This document shows positions 1-11,125 of a stretch of 64,000 nucleotides of DNA, one piece after another (position 1 is the first letter of the stretch; each line of letters opens with the position of its first letter). The DNA lies in contig NC_039366.1 of the NCBI RefSeq assembly GCF_003573695.1, forward strand, positions 165,740,339-165,804,338. Reading direction: 5' to 3'. This DNA is from Papaver somniferum (Eukaryota > Streptophyta > Magnoliopsida > Ranunculales > Papaveraceae). The notes below the pieces were generated by a model. It was given only the letters and a program-made list of their open reading frames with translations, made no database searches and had not been told where the DNA came from. The translations under genes and the position numbers were made by a program.

Positions 1-378
1 TTTCCTCGTTAACAAAACTTCTGGTGTCTGTGTAATTTCTTTTCCGCATTATATTTTATATAATTGAAATAATACAAGTTGTGCGTTAAGATCATCAACT
101 TCTCTAAACCAACCTTTGGTTGTTAATTTTAGTTGATTGATCCTTGGACATTGGTCTTTGGTACCGTCCAAGTTATCTCTCTTTGATAAAGACTCGCAGA
201 TTTCTATTTGCTTGAGTAAAGATCAAATCGAGAGATTGAGATAATAACTCCTTGAGATACTTTTTATCTAGATTGAGTCTGACTGTCTAGTTGATTCTCT
301 AGCAAAGTATTTCGGAGTTAGTCCATACAGATTGTTAAGCGAAATATTGGGTGGTGTAGTTAGACCCCCGCTTTTTCA
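1..378 (+). repeat. 5' LTR of element A, 3' portion only
   Basis: This matches the last part of every other LTR of the family: the stretch with TCCTTGGACATTGGTCTTTG, the stretch with CAGTCAGACTC in reverse, and the end CTTTTTCA at 371-378. At 379 the sequence jumps straight into gag codon 40. The primer-binding site, leader and first 39 gag codons found in element III are missing, so this copy cannot prime its own reverse transcription. Confidence 0.85.
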
Positions 379-1304
379 TATGTTGTTAATAGCTTTGATG
401 CTCCCGTTGTGGCAGTTGGAGATGTAAACGTTCCCAAACCTATTGGTGAATACACCGCTGCTGAGATAAATGCTGCAAAGCAAAATTCCGACGCCATTAC
501 CCCAAATCTTCAGCACCATGTGTCTAATTTCCCTCGGTCTAAAGATGCTTGGGATATCTTAGAAACCGTATTTGAAGGTAACTCCAGTGAAAAGGAAGCT
601 AGGCTTCAAAACATTAATTCCGATGGGGAGAACCTTCGCATGGCAGATGAAGATACATTTGATGAGTTTAATCACAGAGTGTCTGAAATTGTTAATGCAT
701 CATTTGCATTGGGTAAGACTATTCATGAAAAGGACATTGTGATGAAAATTCTCAGATCGCTGCCACCTAGATACGAGTCTAAGAAACATGCCATCGTAGA
801 GGGAAATAACCTTGATAATCCTTCCAGAAATACATTGGTTGGAAAGCTAAAGATCTTTGATCATGAGCATACATCCAAAATCGGAAAGGATGTTGCCTTT
901 AAAGCACAGAAGAACACTAAATTACTTGATAAGAGTAAAAGTGTTTATATCTCTGAGGATGATCAGTCTGAGGGTGATTTTTCGGATGAAGATCTTGACA
1001 AATTAGTCTCCTTGATCACAAGACAATTTAGGGACCTTCTATTGAAGATAAGTAAACGGTTTTCAAGAGACAAACATAAGTCATCAGATAAACTTCACAA
1101 TCGCATTCCTCCTAAAAATAGGGATGCTGACGAGGCTGATGACGAGGATATGCCACAATGCTTTAAGTGTAAAGGTTTTGGTCATTTTGCAAACGAGTGC
1201 CCAAATCGTAGAAAATACACTGGGAACAAAGGTCTTGCTGTAACACTTGATGAGATGTCTGAGATCTATGATTCTGATGAAGATAGGAAATCAAGTGTCG
1301 GTCT
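379..1304 (+). pseudogene. gag: Element A gag, first part (truncated N-terminus, interrupted by element I)
   Basis: The frame is open from 379 and aligns with residues 40-355 of the intact gag of element III (30933-32486). It contains the UBN2/DUF4219-like Copia gag region, an acidic SEDDQSE stretch, and zinc knuckle 1 with the pattern C-x2-C-x4-H-x4-C near 1160-1205. Compared with element III it lacks the first 39 codons and about 7 codons near residue 77, both in frame. The coding sequence stops at the GGTCT target site (1300-1304) where element I is inserted, and continues at 18569. Gag forms the cytoplasmic retrotransposon particle and the knuckle binds RNA; this copy is a fossil. An initiating ATG is not present. 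Confidence 0.85.
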
Positions 1305-1466
1305 TGAAAAGGAGGGGGTCTAACAACACCACCCAATATTTCGCTTAGCAATTTGTATGGACAAACTCCAATATACTTTTGATGAGAATCGACTAGACAG
1401 TCAGACTCAATCAATAAAAGATATATCAAAGAGTTTATATCTCAATCTCTCGAATTAATATACTTT
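1305..1466 (-). repeat. 3' LTR of element I, terminal fragment
   Basis: It starts TGAAAAGG at 1305, directly after the GGTCT target copy, and pairs with the 5' LTR of the same element (16172 onward), including shared variants such as ATACTTTT and AATAAAAGATATATC. Identity ends at about 1464-1468, where the duplicated block begins at GATAATTCTAC. The rest of this LTR is at 11126-12320. Confidence 0.85.
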
Positions 1467-1639
1467 TTGATAATTCTACTCTTTATAGGGTTTAGAGTTG
1501 GACGTCCACGAACCTGTTTAAAGATTTCGAACCCTACATTCCTTTTTCCTCTTTGATATTCTTTATATCTCAAGACTTCTTTTGAGATTGTGAATTTCAC
1601 TCACAAAAACAAGTTGGTTATAGCTGTTCTCAAAGCATC

Positions 1640-2005
1640 ATGTCTTTGGATGGAAAGGATGTCAACATGATTGTTAAGCCATCAATCAAGGAAAAAGAAA
1701 AATCTCCAGTAACTGCGTCCTTGAAAAGAAAAAAGAGGAATACAAGAAAGCCAAGGGCTGTCCCTTCTAACTCTCAGAAGTTTTCCGATGTTCTTGATGA
1801 GTTGAAGGAAGTAAGAAAGGAGATTCATGAAATAAAGGTTTGCGTTTTAAGATCTTTGGAAATTCAAAAAGCCCTGGTTCGACATCACCAGCCAAGACGG
1901 TTTGTTGATATTAATTTCTTTCTCCACGAACCTTATGTACCAATGGCTGTTGATGACAAGGAGTTCGAGAATGATAAAGAATTTCTCAAAGATATTGTTG
2001 CGTAG
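1640..2005 (+). CDS. ORF2 of the gag-type elements, complete copy (121 aa, unknown function)
   Basis: This is an open 121-codon frame from ATG to TAG. The N-terminal third is strongly basic (KRKKRNTRKPR at about residues 29-39), which could bind nucleic acid or act as a nuclear import signal. Residues about 48-70 are rich in E, K, L and V with heptad-like spacing (LDELKEVRKEIHEIK), so a short coiled coil is likely. The C-terminus is acidic. The same protein is encoded in the same place, downstream of gag and just before the 3' untranslated module, in element III (30269-30634, one stop) and as a deleted remnant at 19349-19498. I recognise no family. Its conserved place suggests an element function, perhaps as a gag partner or RNA-binding factor, but that is inference. 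Confidence 0.55.
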   Translation: MSLDGKDVNMIVKPSIKEKEKSPVTASLKRKKRNTRKPRAVPSNSQKFSDVLDELKEVRKEIHEIKVCVLRSLEIQKALVRHHQPRRFVDINFFLHEPYVPMAVDDKEFENDKEFLKDIVA

Positions 2006-3504
2006 TATGTCTTCTTTTTGGCTTAGTTGGAAGAATAACTAGTGGTTTGAATAGCGATGATTGTGACTACACATAGCTATTATTTTCATCTTCATGTTTT
2101 TAGGTTTTTGGTTTAAATTCTAAAATTATTTGGAGGATGATGTTTTGCAGTATTTAATTTTTATGATTTGTTATATTGCAACTTGTTATGGGATATTGGT
2201 GTTTACGTCCGTGAACTATGTTGTCCCATATGTTTTCAAAAGTAAAGTCGTTTATGATCGGTATTCGTTTATTGATTAAAGAATGAATGGACTTTTGGAA
2301 AATACAAAAGTTAAGCCTATATTATGAATTTTTGATGGAAGATAGGTTAAAATCATTTGTATCCAAGGATTATTGATATTGTATATGCTTGTGCAAAATA
2401 ATGACTCCTTATGTATTCCACCGTATTGATCTTCACTGATCCATATTTTATGTGATACTGTGAGGCTCCGTAATGTGTCTTATGTTGAGCACGATACAAC
2501 CAAGTTGATTATTTTTGATTAGATTTGTTGTTTGTTCCGTAAGGTACTTTATGTTGAGCATTTAGAACTAAATTAATCATCTTATTGGTTATTTAGTTAC
2601 TACTCCATAAGTTTTTCTTGTGTTGAGTATATGAACGTTTAAGCCAATCACTCTCTTGTATGGTTATCTTAGTCGTTGCTCCGTAAGTTTACTTATGTTG
2701 AGCATAATCAATTAAATTGATCACTTCTTGTGTTTAATTTGATTGCGTATTCCGATTAAATTAATCATGGGTTTACTTATGATTAATTTGATTGAGTTTT
2801 TGTATATAAAAATCATTCTCATGGTTTTGGTGTCCAATAAAAATCCTTCTTTTCTCTTGAAATTATGGTCGCTCGTTGTCGTTCTTTCGGGAATGACATC
2901 AAATGGGGGAGAGTTCTTTTGAACTTGTGCTTAATGGTCATATCTTGAGGGGTGTGCGGCTGTGGAATTTTAGAGGGGTTATCTTGTATCTTTAAACTCC
3001 TAGATGAATGTTGTTAGCTTCGGCTATATGATTTCATCTAAATAAGATGATGTGTGTTTCTTTCTCTCAGTCATGAAATATCTCTTACGGAAATTTCATT
3101 ATGATTATGTTCTTCTACCTTTGCCAATTTTATTGACAAAAAGGGGGAGAATTAATATGTAGTTCACACTACAAATACATATGTTTTTCGGATCATTGTG
3201 TAAGGGGGAGTGGTTTTTATGTGAGATGGAGTATTGACTAAGGGGGAGTGATACATATCACCATAGTATTATTGTTGAAGTTGTGATACAATTGAACTTT
3301 GACACTGTGTAATAATACTATGACACTGTATAACAATGATTGAGAATTATGTTTTCTCATTGGTATAGCTACGGATCTTCAACAACGGTGATGCTAAACT
3401 TACAACCTTTGGAATGTTGAAGATTAGACATGTGGAATAGGAGCTACTAAAGTTTCATTATCTTTTTTGTATATTTTTCACTAAAATTGACAAAGGGGGA
3501 TATT
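2006..3504 (+). other. 3' untranslated module of element A, copy 1: tandem motif repeats and polypurine tracts
   Basis: No long ORF. Four units built around CTCCGTAAG and TTATGTTGAGCA lie at 2480, 2549, 2618 and 2693 (spacings 69, 69 and 75 bp). Downstream are five G-rich polypurine tracts containing GGGGGA, near 2904, 3143, 3203, 3241 and 3496; the last directly precedes the 3' LTR. The same module occurs in every element of the nest. Confidence 0.75.
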
Positions 3505-4592
3505 GTTAGAGCATTGCTCAGTCGAACTCGCATGCGTTGCTATCTCAAGCATGTTTGTCAATGTTAGTGATCAAAACTATAAGTCTTGATTTCTAGTCTA
3601 CTATAGCTAAGTCTCGAACTAGGATAGCAAGTGTAGTTGAGCTCAAGGACTCCATGGCGATTCATCATACAAGATGATGATCTACTCAAGGAACCGGTGG
3701 AAGTTTTCGACAAAAAGGTATGTGGAGACTTAAACTTATCTGTCACTCAAAAGTCTATCTATTCTATCTCCCACTCTTTGAGACAAAAAGTCGTATGCTA
3801 TATATATAGACTATGATTATACACATTTGGTATTTCGAGCCGAGTATACCACGCCTATTTATATCTCGAAATATGTGTTGGTAAGCTTTTCGCTCCGACC
3901 AAGTTTATCTTTACCTAGTGACGAAAGTCATGATATGTTTCAATCACTTTGAAAATTGCTTTGACGAGAAATGGTGTAACAAATATATAACGTCCTCTAA
4001 GAAAGTTTCAAAGATTGGAAGGAGAGTTTAGATTACATAACCAATGATGGACAAAAGCATTGTTGTGGAAACACAGTTATGTATAAGTCCTATTCCTTGA
4101 ACCAAAGTTTTCGAACTTTGTTGATCAAGAGAACCGGAAGGATGGAAAGTGCCAAGTCCTCGAACTGCCGAAGTTCTCAAACCCGAGAATTTCTGCTGGA
4201 GTTGACAAACTACTTGCATGAGCTAAGTACGCGAACTCAGTCCGCGAACCAAGTCCGCGAACCGGCGAAGTTCTCATCCCCAGAATTTCTGATGGAGTTT
4301 GTAAACTCTGTCCGGTATCTTAAGTGCGCGAACCTAGCCTGCGAACTTGAAAAGGTTATATATCTAAAGATGATTTCTGAACTTAAACTTAAAAAGACTA
4401 AGGAATGCTATTTTCAAACCTGTCTATAAAAGTTCGTGAACCGATTTAAGTGAATCAAATCATTTTTGCTTCAATTTTGTCTTGTGTATTTACATAAGAT
4501 TTCCTTGCAATTGAACAAATCTCTAACTAGTTCATTTGAGTCACTTGAACTTGTTATGGTGAAGAAGAACATGGTTCATATGAAATTCTCAT
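3505..4592 (+). repeat. 3' LTR of element A, copy 1, truncated
   Basis: It starts TGTTAGAGCATTGCTC directly after a polypurine tract and stops at CTCAT (4588-4592), where the copy of element II begins. The remainder of this LTR is not found on the right of copy 1, in contrast to copy 2, whose LTR resumes at 40190. This supports copy 1 being a partial duplicate. Confidence 0.85.
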
Positions 4593-7500
4593 TGAAAAAG
4601 CGGGGGTCTAACAACACCAACCAATATTTCTCTTAGCAATCTGTATGGACTAACTCCGAAATACTTTCAAGAGAATAAACTAGACAGTCAGACTCAATCT
4701 AGATAAAAGAATATCAAGGAGTTAATATCTCTCTCTTGTTTTGATTTACTCAAGCTAATGGAAATCGGCGAGTCCTAATCAAACACAAGGAATAACTTGG
4801 ACGGTACCAAAGACCAATGTCCAAGGATCAATTGATGAATTTTTCAATAATGTTGTAGTAAGATGATTCTTTCACTAAGACTTGTTGAGAATTTGTTTTA
4901 AAACTTCATAACAAAAATAAGGAAAATATAAACAAATATCGTGACGGGATGAAGAGATGACTGGGACTCGGGATTCCACCAATTCTCACATTCATGGGGT
5001 TCAACTATTAATTCCGGACAATTAAAGCTCATAAAATAACAAACATCGACTCTAAATCTTTTCCAAGGTAGATTTTATAAAGAATTATATGTAAATCAAA
5101 AGCATGACGCATCAAAAGTACCTAAGACTAAGCATGCGACATCAAACGAAATCACAAATAATCAAGAAAAATCATAAATCAATTATAATAGTGCAAATAG
5201 TCATAAAGGAATTAAATAGAATTACCACATGGGTGAAAAATAGCTTCCTCCGTCGTCCCAGTGATAGGTTCTAGCTTCGCATGGTGAAAACACACTCAAA
5301 GGAATTTTTCATTGCTCAAAAGGGTGTTCACAATAAACTGGGTCTGTAACACTTATAATTGTTACAAATAACTGTTACAGTGAACGATATAAACAAACTG
5401 TCACAGTCATTGTAGTGAAACGACTGTCTTTAAGGGTCTTATGTTCTTCGTTCTCTCTTTCAATGGCAGCAGCAGAGACAAGCTCTGCAACTCTGATTTC
5501 TCACCTATATTTTGTCCCCTAACTCTCCATAGTCCCTCTATGATTCTCCTACAGCCTTTATATAGTCACAGGACCAAGAATATCTTCGTAATAACTCCCA
5601 AATCTTCTCGACATCAAACCAAATAACTCGGGAATATTTCCTTTCCTGTTTTATGTTCTCACACGTCTATTCCAGTATACACGCTCCAACACGTCACAAA
5701 CCAATCCCTGATGGAGTAGAACTCGTGCATGGAGGATTTTTACACGTAACCTTCACGAAAAAACCCAACAGAATCCCGGGTTTTTCTTACTCCCCTGTTT
5801 GCCAGAAATCCACGTATCTATCTTTTTTTGTCGATTCTAACGAATTTACCACCCATGTTCAGTCGTAACATGGAGATTAGAACTCATTGGGGAGATTGAA
5901 TCTCGCCAAAACTCCCGGAAAATCTTCACAGAAACTCCCGGAAAAACATGTAACCCTGTTTTCCCAAAACCGAATATCCAGCCAAACTGGATTGATTTAA
6001 ACAACCATTCCACGCTTGTTAATCCCATAGGAACAAACCGAAAGAGTTTCGGCCCTTGAATCTCCCTAGAACATGATCATATTTCGAACCCTAGATCTGG
6101 CCATAGCCTGTGAACAATTTTCCCGCCAAACTGGAAATTCAAATGAAGGGGACGACCTCCCGCTAATAGAGATGGGGTGCGAATAGCAGTTGGTCCCCCT
6201 TGGGTGTAAATAGTAGTTGAGGTGCCCCTTAGTAATTGAGGGGCCCCTTAACCAAAGTGAGAGTCCGCATAGCAAATGTCCTCCGGGGGTGCTCCGCATA
6301 ATTTTTCGAGCCGATTTTTCCAAAAATGTTTGTTTCCAAAGAATACCTACAAACACACAAAACACCATAATAAGTACAAATTCGAGTACCAACATAAAGA
6401 AAATTGAGGACAAATTAGACACAAAAATGTGTCTATCATTAATCAATATCAATCAACAACCAAAGGTCGGATTTCCAATTGATTGATTCCAGTGCAAAAC
6501 CTGTATTATTTCAATTATAATAAATATAATGCGGAAATAGAAATAACACAGACACCAGAAGTTTTGTTAACGAGGAAACCGCAAATGCAGAAACCCCGGG
6601 ACCTAGTCCAGATTGAATACACACTGTATTAAACCGCTACAGACACTAGCCTACTCCAAGCTAACTTCGGCCTGGACTATAGTTGAACCTCAATCAGTCT
6701 CTCACTCATCCAATGTACAGTTGTACTCCCTTTCCCTCTGATCCCAGCAGGATACTGCGCACTTGATTCCCTTATCTGATCTCACCCACAACTAAGAGTT
6801 GCTAAGACCCAAAATCGCAGGCTTTAACAATAAACAAATCTGTCCCACACAGACAAGTCTATCAAAGGATAAATCTGTCTCCCATAGAAAAACCCTAAAA
6901 GTTTTTTTTTCCGTCTTTTGATAATAATAAAGGTGAACATGAACCAATTGATAATCCGGTCTTATATTCCCGAAGAACATCCTAGATTAATCAATCACCT
7001 CACAACAATCTTAATCGTATGGTAGCGAAACAAGATGTTGCGGAATCACAAACAATGAGACGAAGATGTTTGTGATTACTTTTATATCTTGCCTATCGGA
7101 GAAATCAAACAATCTCAAGCAAATCAATATGATTGTACTATTACGATAGAAGATGCAAGATCAGATCACACAACTATGATAAAAAGTAGTATCGGTCTGG
7201 CTTCACAATCCTAACGAAGTCTTTAAGTCGTTAACCTGGTTTTAGAAGAAGAAAACCAAAGGTTAAAGGAGAACCGACTCTAGAACGCAAACTAGTATCA
7301 CACGTAAGGTGTGGGGGATTAGTTTTGCAGAGTTGCTAGATGTACCCTTATATAGTCTTTCAAATCAGGGTTTTCCCTTAGTTACAAAGCAATCAATATC
7401 AACCGTCAGATGAAGACCTGATTTAGATTCAATCTAATATTTCTCAACCGTTAGATCGAAAACTTAGCTTGTTATACACAATTGATTGTACGCTTCTAGG

Positions 7501-8594
7501 TTTGTTAACCGCACCCAAACGTGTACATTGTTGGTTCAACAATAGTCTAACCAAAAGGTTAACCATATGAGCATTTCATACCAACCATGTTCTTATTTAC
7601 CATAACTAGTTCAAATGACTCAAATGAACTAGTTAAGAGAGTTGTTCAATTGCAAGGAAATATTATGTAACTACACAAGACACAATTGAAGCAAAGATGA
7701 TTTGATTCACAAGAATCGGTTCATGAACTTTAATAGCCACGGTTTGCACAAGCATTCCTTAGTCTTTTAAGATTAAGTTCAGAAATCATCTTTAGATATA
7801 TAACCTTCTCAAGTTCGCAGACTAGGTTCGCAGACTTAAGGCACCGGACAGAGTTTACAAACTCCAACAGAAATTCTCGGGATGAGAACTTTGCCTATTC
7901 GCGGACTGGGTTCGTGGACTTGGCTCACGCAAGTAGTTTGTCAACTCCAGCAGAAATTCTCGGGTTTGAGAACTTCGGAAGTTCCTGGACTTGGCACTTT
8001 CCATTCTTCCGGTTCTCTTGATTAACGAAGTTCGAGAACTTCGGTTCAAGGAATCCATTGGTTATGTAATCTGAACTCTCATTCCAATCATTGAAACATT
8101 CTTAGGGGACGTTATATAATTGTTACACTATTTCTCGTCAAAGCAATTTCCAAATGATTGAAACATTCATGACATTCGTCACTAGGTAAAGATAAACTTG
8201 GTCGAAGCGAAAAGCTTACCAACACATATTTTGAGATATAGATAGGCGAGGTATACTCGGATCGAAATACCAAATGTGTATAATCTAGTCTATACATATA
8301 GCATACGAATTTTGTCTCAAAGAGTAGGAGATAGAATAGATAGACTTTTGAGTGACAAATAAGTTCAAGTATCCACATACCTTTTTGTCGAGAAGTTCCA
8401 CCGGTTCCTTGATTAGTCCTTCTACTTGTATGATGAATTGCCATGAAGTCCTTGAGCTCAACTACACTTACTATCCTAGTTCGAGACTTAGATATAAGAG
8501 ACTAGTAATCAAGACTTATAGTTTTAATCACTAACATTGACAAACATGCTTGAGATAGAAACACATGCGAGTTTGACCGAGCAGTGCTCTAACA
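4593..8594 (-). repeat. 3' LTR of element II, copy 1, containing an inserted solo LTR
   Basis: It runs in minus orientation from TGAAAAAGCGGGGG at 4593 to CTCTAACA at 8594 and is followed by the polypurine complement ATCTCCCCCTTT. Without the 4833-6438 insert the LTR is about 2.39 kb. It carries the minisatellite with GTTCGCGGACT units near 7810-7990 and the AACTAGTTCA...TGAACTAGTT palindrome near 7606-7640. Confidence 0.85.
4833..6438 (+). mobile_element. Probable solo LTR (1.6 kb) inside LTR II, copy 1
   Basis: The insert starts TGATGAATTT and ends GTCTATCA, with flanks TCAAT (4828-4832) and TTAAT (6439-6443); in copy 2 both flanks are TCAAT. TG...CA ends, a 5-bp duplication, no coding capacity and a TATA-like CTTTATATAG near 5550 fit a solo LTR read on the plus strand. 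The family is unknown to me, and ORFs inside it look accidental. A small TIR-less non-autonomous element is the alternative. Confidence 0.65.
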
Positions 8595-9081
8595 ATCTCC
8601 CCCTTTGTCAATTTTAGTGACAAAACTATCAATACATAAGGAATACAAAAAAGATAATGAAACTTTAATAGCTCCTATTCCACATGTCTAATCTTCAACA
8701 TTCCTCGAAAACTTCATTGCTTCCAAGTACTCCAATGATCCCAAAGGTTTTAAGTTTAGCATCACCGTTGTTGAAGATCCGTAGCTATAACAATGAGAAA
8801 GCATCGGTCTCGATCATTGTTATACAGTGTCAAAGTTCACTTGTATCACAACTTCAACAATAATACTATGGTGATATCACTCCCCCTTAGTCAATACTCC
8901 ATCTCGATAATGGAAACCACTCCCCCTTACACAATGATCCGAAAACCATATGTATTTGTAGTGTGAACTACATATTAATTCTCCCCATTTTTGTCAATAA
9001 AATTGGCAAAGGTACGAGAACGTGATCATAATAAAATTTCCGTAAGAGACATTTCATGACTGAGAGAAATAAACACACATC
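8595..9081 (-). other. 3' untranslated piece of element II, copy 1
   Basis: It starts with the polypurine tract complement at 8595-8606, has further CTCCCCCTTA tracts near 8880 and 8925, and stops at ACATC (9077-9081), the insertion site of element III. No ORF. Confidence 0.75.
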
Positions 9082-11120
9082 TGAAAAAGTGGGGTCTAAC
9101 AACACCACCCAATATTTCGCTTAGCAATCTGTATGGACTAACTCTGAAATGCTTTGCTAGAGAATCAACTAGATAGTCAGACTCAATCTAGATAAAAGTA
9201 TCTCAAGGAGTTAATATCTCACTCTTGATTTGATTTCTACTCAAGATAAAATCAATAACGAGTCTTTATCAAATACAAGGAATAACTTGGACGGTACCAA
9301 AGACCAATGTCCATGGATCAATCAATATCAATCAACAACCAAAAGGTTGGATTTCCAATTGATGATCACGAACACACAACTTGTATTATTTCTATTATAT
9401 AAAATATAATGCTGAAAAGAAATAACACAGACACCAGAAGTTTTGTTAACAAGGAAACCGCAAATGCAGAAAAACACCGGGACCTAGTCCAGATTGAATA
9501 AACACTGTATTAAGCCGTTGCAGACACTAGCCTACTGCAAACTGACTTCAGACTGATCTATAGTTGAACCCCTACCAATATCCCACTGATACAAGGTACA
9601 GTTGTACTCCTACGCCTCTGATCCCATTAGGACATTGCGTACTTGATTCCCTTAGCTGATCTGACCCACAATTAAGAGTTGCTGCCACCCAAAATTACAG
9701 ACTTGATAATAAATGAATCTGTCTCACACAGAAAAGTCTATCGAAGGGATAAATCTGTCTCCCACAGATAAAGCCTAGGTTTTGTTCCGTCTTTAGATAT
9801 AAAATCAAGGTAACAGGAACCAATTGATAATCCGGACTTATATTCCCGAAGAACAGCCTAAATTAATCAATCACCTCTCTACAATCCTTCCTGACTACAC
9901 AAGCGGATTGTCGAGGAATCACAAACAGTGAGACGAAGATGTTTGTGACTTCTTTATCTTGCCTATCGGAGAACTCTCACGATCTCAAGCCAATCAATCG
10001 ATTGTACTTGTACGATAGAAGATGCAAGATCAGATCACACAACTACGATAAAAGTAGTATCGGTCTGGCTTCACAATCCCAATGAAGTCTTTAAGTCGTT
10101 AACCTGAGTTTAGAGAAGAAACTCAAGAGTTAATGGAGATCGACTATAGCGAGCGCACTAGTAGCACACAGACGTGTGGGAGTTAAGTTTTTCTCTAGCT
10201 AGATGTCTCTTATATATAGCCTTTCAATTCAGGGTTTTTCCTTAGGTACAAAGAAAACTCTATCCACCGTTAGATGGAAACCTGATTTAGATTCAAGCCA
10301 ATATCTCTCAACCGTTAGATCGAAAGACATAGCTTGTCACACACACTTGGGAACACAGTCACTGGGTTTGAGAAAACCATGCCCAAATGAGTATATGTAT
10401 GTTGGTTCAACATGATAACCCAAAAGGTCAACCATATGAGCATCTCATATTAATGATGTTCTTCTTCACCATAACTAGTTCAATTGACTCAAATGAACTA
10501 GTTAAGAGTTGTTCAATTTCTATGAGATCTTATATAACTACACAAGACACGATTGAAACAAAGATGATTCGATACGATTAGAATCAGCTCATGAACATTA
10601 TAGCAACGGTTTGCATAAATCATTCCTTAATAATTAATGTTTCATGTTCAGAGCACATCTTTAGATCATAACCTCTTAAGTTCACAAACAAGTTCGCGGA
10701 CTTAAGTTAATCGGTTGAGTTTTCCAAACTCAGCATAAATTCTCGGGTCGAGAACTTCCGCCAGTTCGCGGACTTAGCACACAAACGATTTTTGGAAATC
10801 TCAGCAGAAATTCTCGGTCGAGAACTTCCGTCAGTTCGCGGACTGAGTCTACGGACTGGTTTCGCGGACTTGGCAAGCCAATTCCACAAACCTACCGATT
10901 TCTCTTGATCAACAAAGTTCGAAAACTTCGGTTCAAGGAATACATGGTTATATAATATAAACTCTCATTTCAATCATTGAAACATTCTCGGAGGGCGATA
11001 TTCAGTCGTGAAAAACAACATACCTTTCTCGTTAGAGCAATTTCTAAAGTGATTGAAACTTTCATGACATTCGTCACTAGGTGAAGATAAACCTGTTCAA
11101 AGCGAAACGCTTTACCAACA
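9082..11120 (-). repeat. 3' LTR of element III, copy 1, truncated
   Basis: It matches 25982-28046 in order and in subgroup-specific variants, and is cut at about 11120 (TTTACCAACAC). There it joins LTR I sequence within an ACTTGATTT microhomology. The TATA-like TTATATATAGCC is near 10211, and the GTTCGCGGACT repeats lie at about 10690-10870. Confidence 0.8.
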
Positions 11121-11125
11121 CTTGA

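Larger units (their letters stand above)
1469..11120 (+). repeat. Duplicated block, copy 1 (copy 2 is 19179-28046)
   Basis: The same order occurs in both copies: post-gag spacer, ORF2, 3' untranslated region and truncated 3' LTR of A, then the 3' LTR of II with the same solo-LTR insertion, the 3' untranslated piece of II, then the 3' LTR of III. The insertion points CTCAT|TGAAAAAG (4592/4593) and ACATC|TGAAAAAG (9081/9082) are identical to those at 22024/22025 and 25981/25982. Copy 1 keeps about 300 bp of ORF2 and about 550 bp of solo LTR lost from copy 2; copy 2 keeps about 30 bp near 22770 lost from copy 1. By eye the copies differ by a few per cent. Copy 1 lies inside the 3' LTR of I, so it is the derived one. 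Confidence 0.8.

Noticed and set aside
1163..1429. 88-codon frame across the gag/LTR I junction
   Set aside because: It is created by the insertion joint and is antisense to gag.
6066..6452. 128-codon frame inside the solo LTR
   Set aside because: It lies in non-coding LTR sequence, is broken in the second copy, and shows no recognisable domain.
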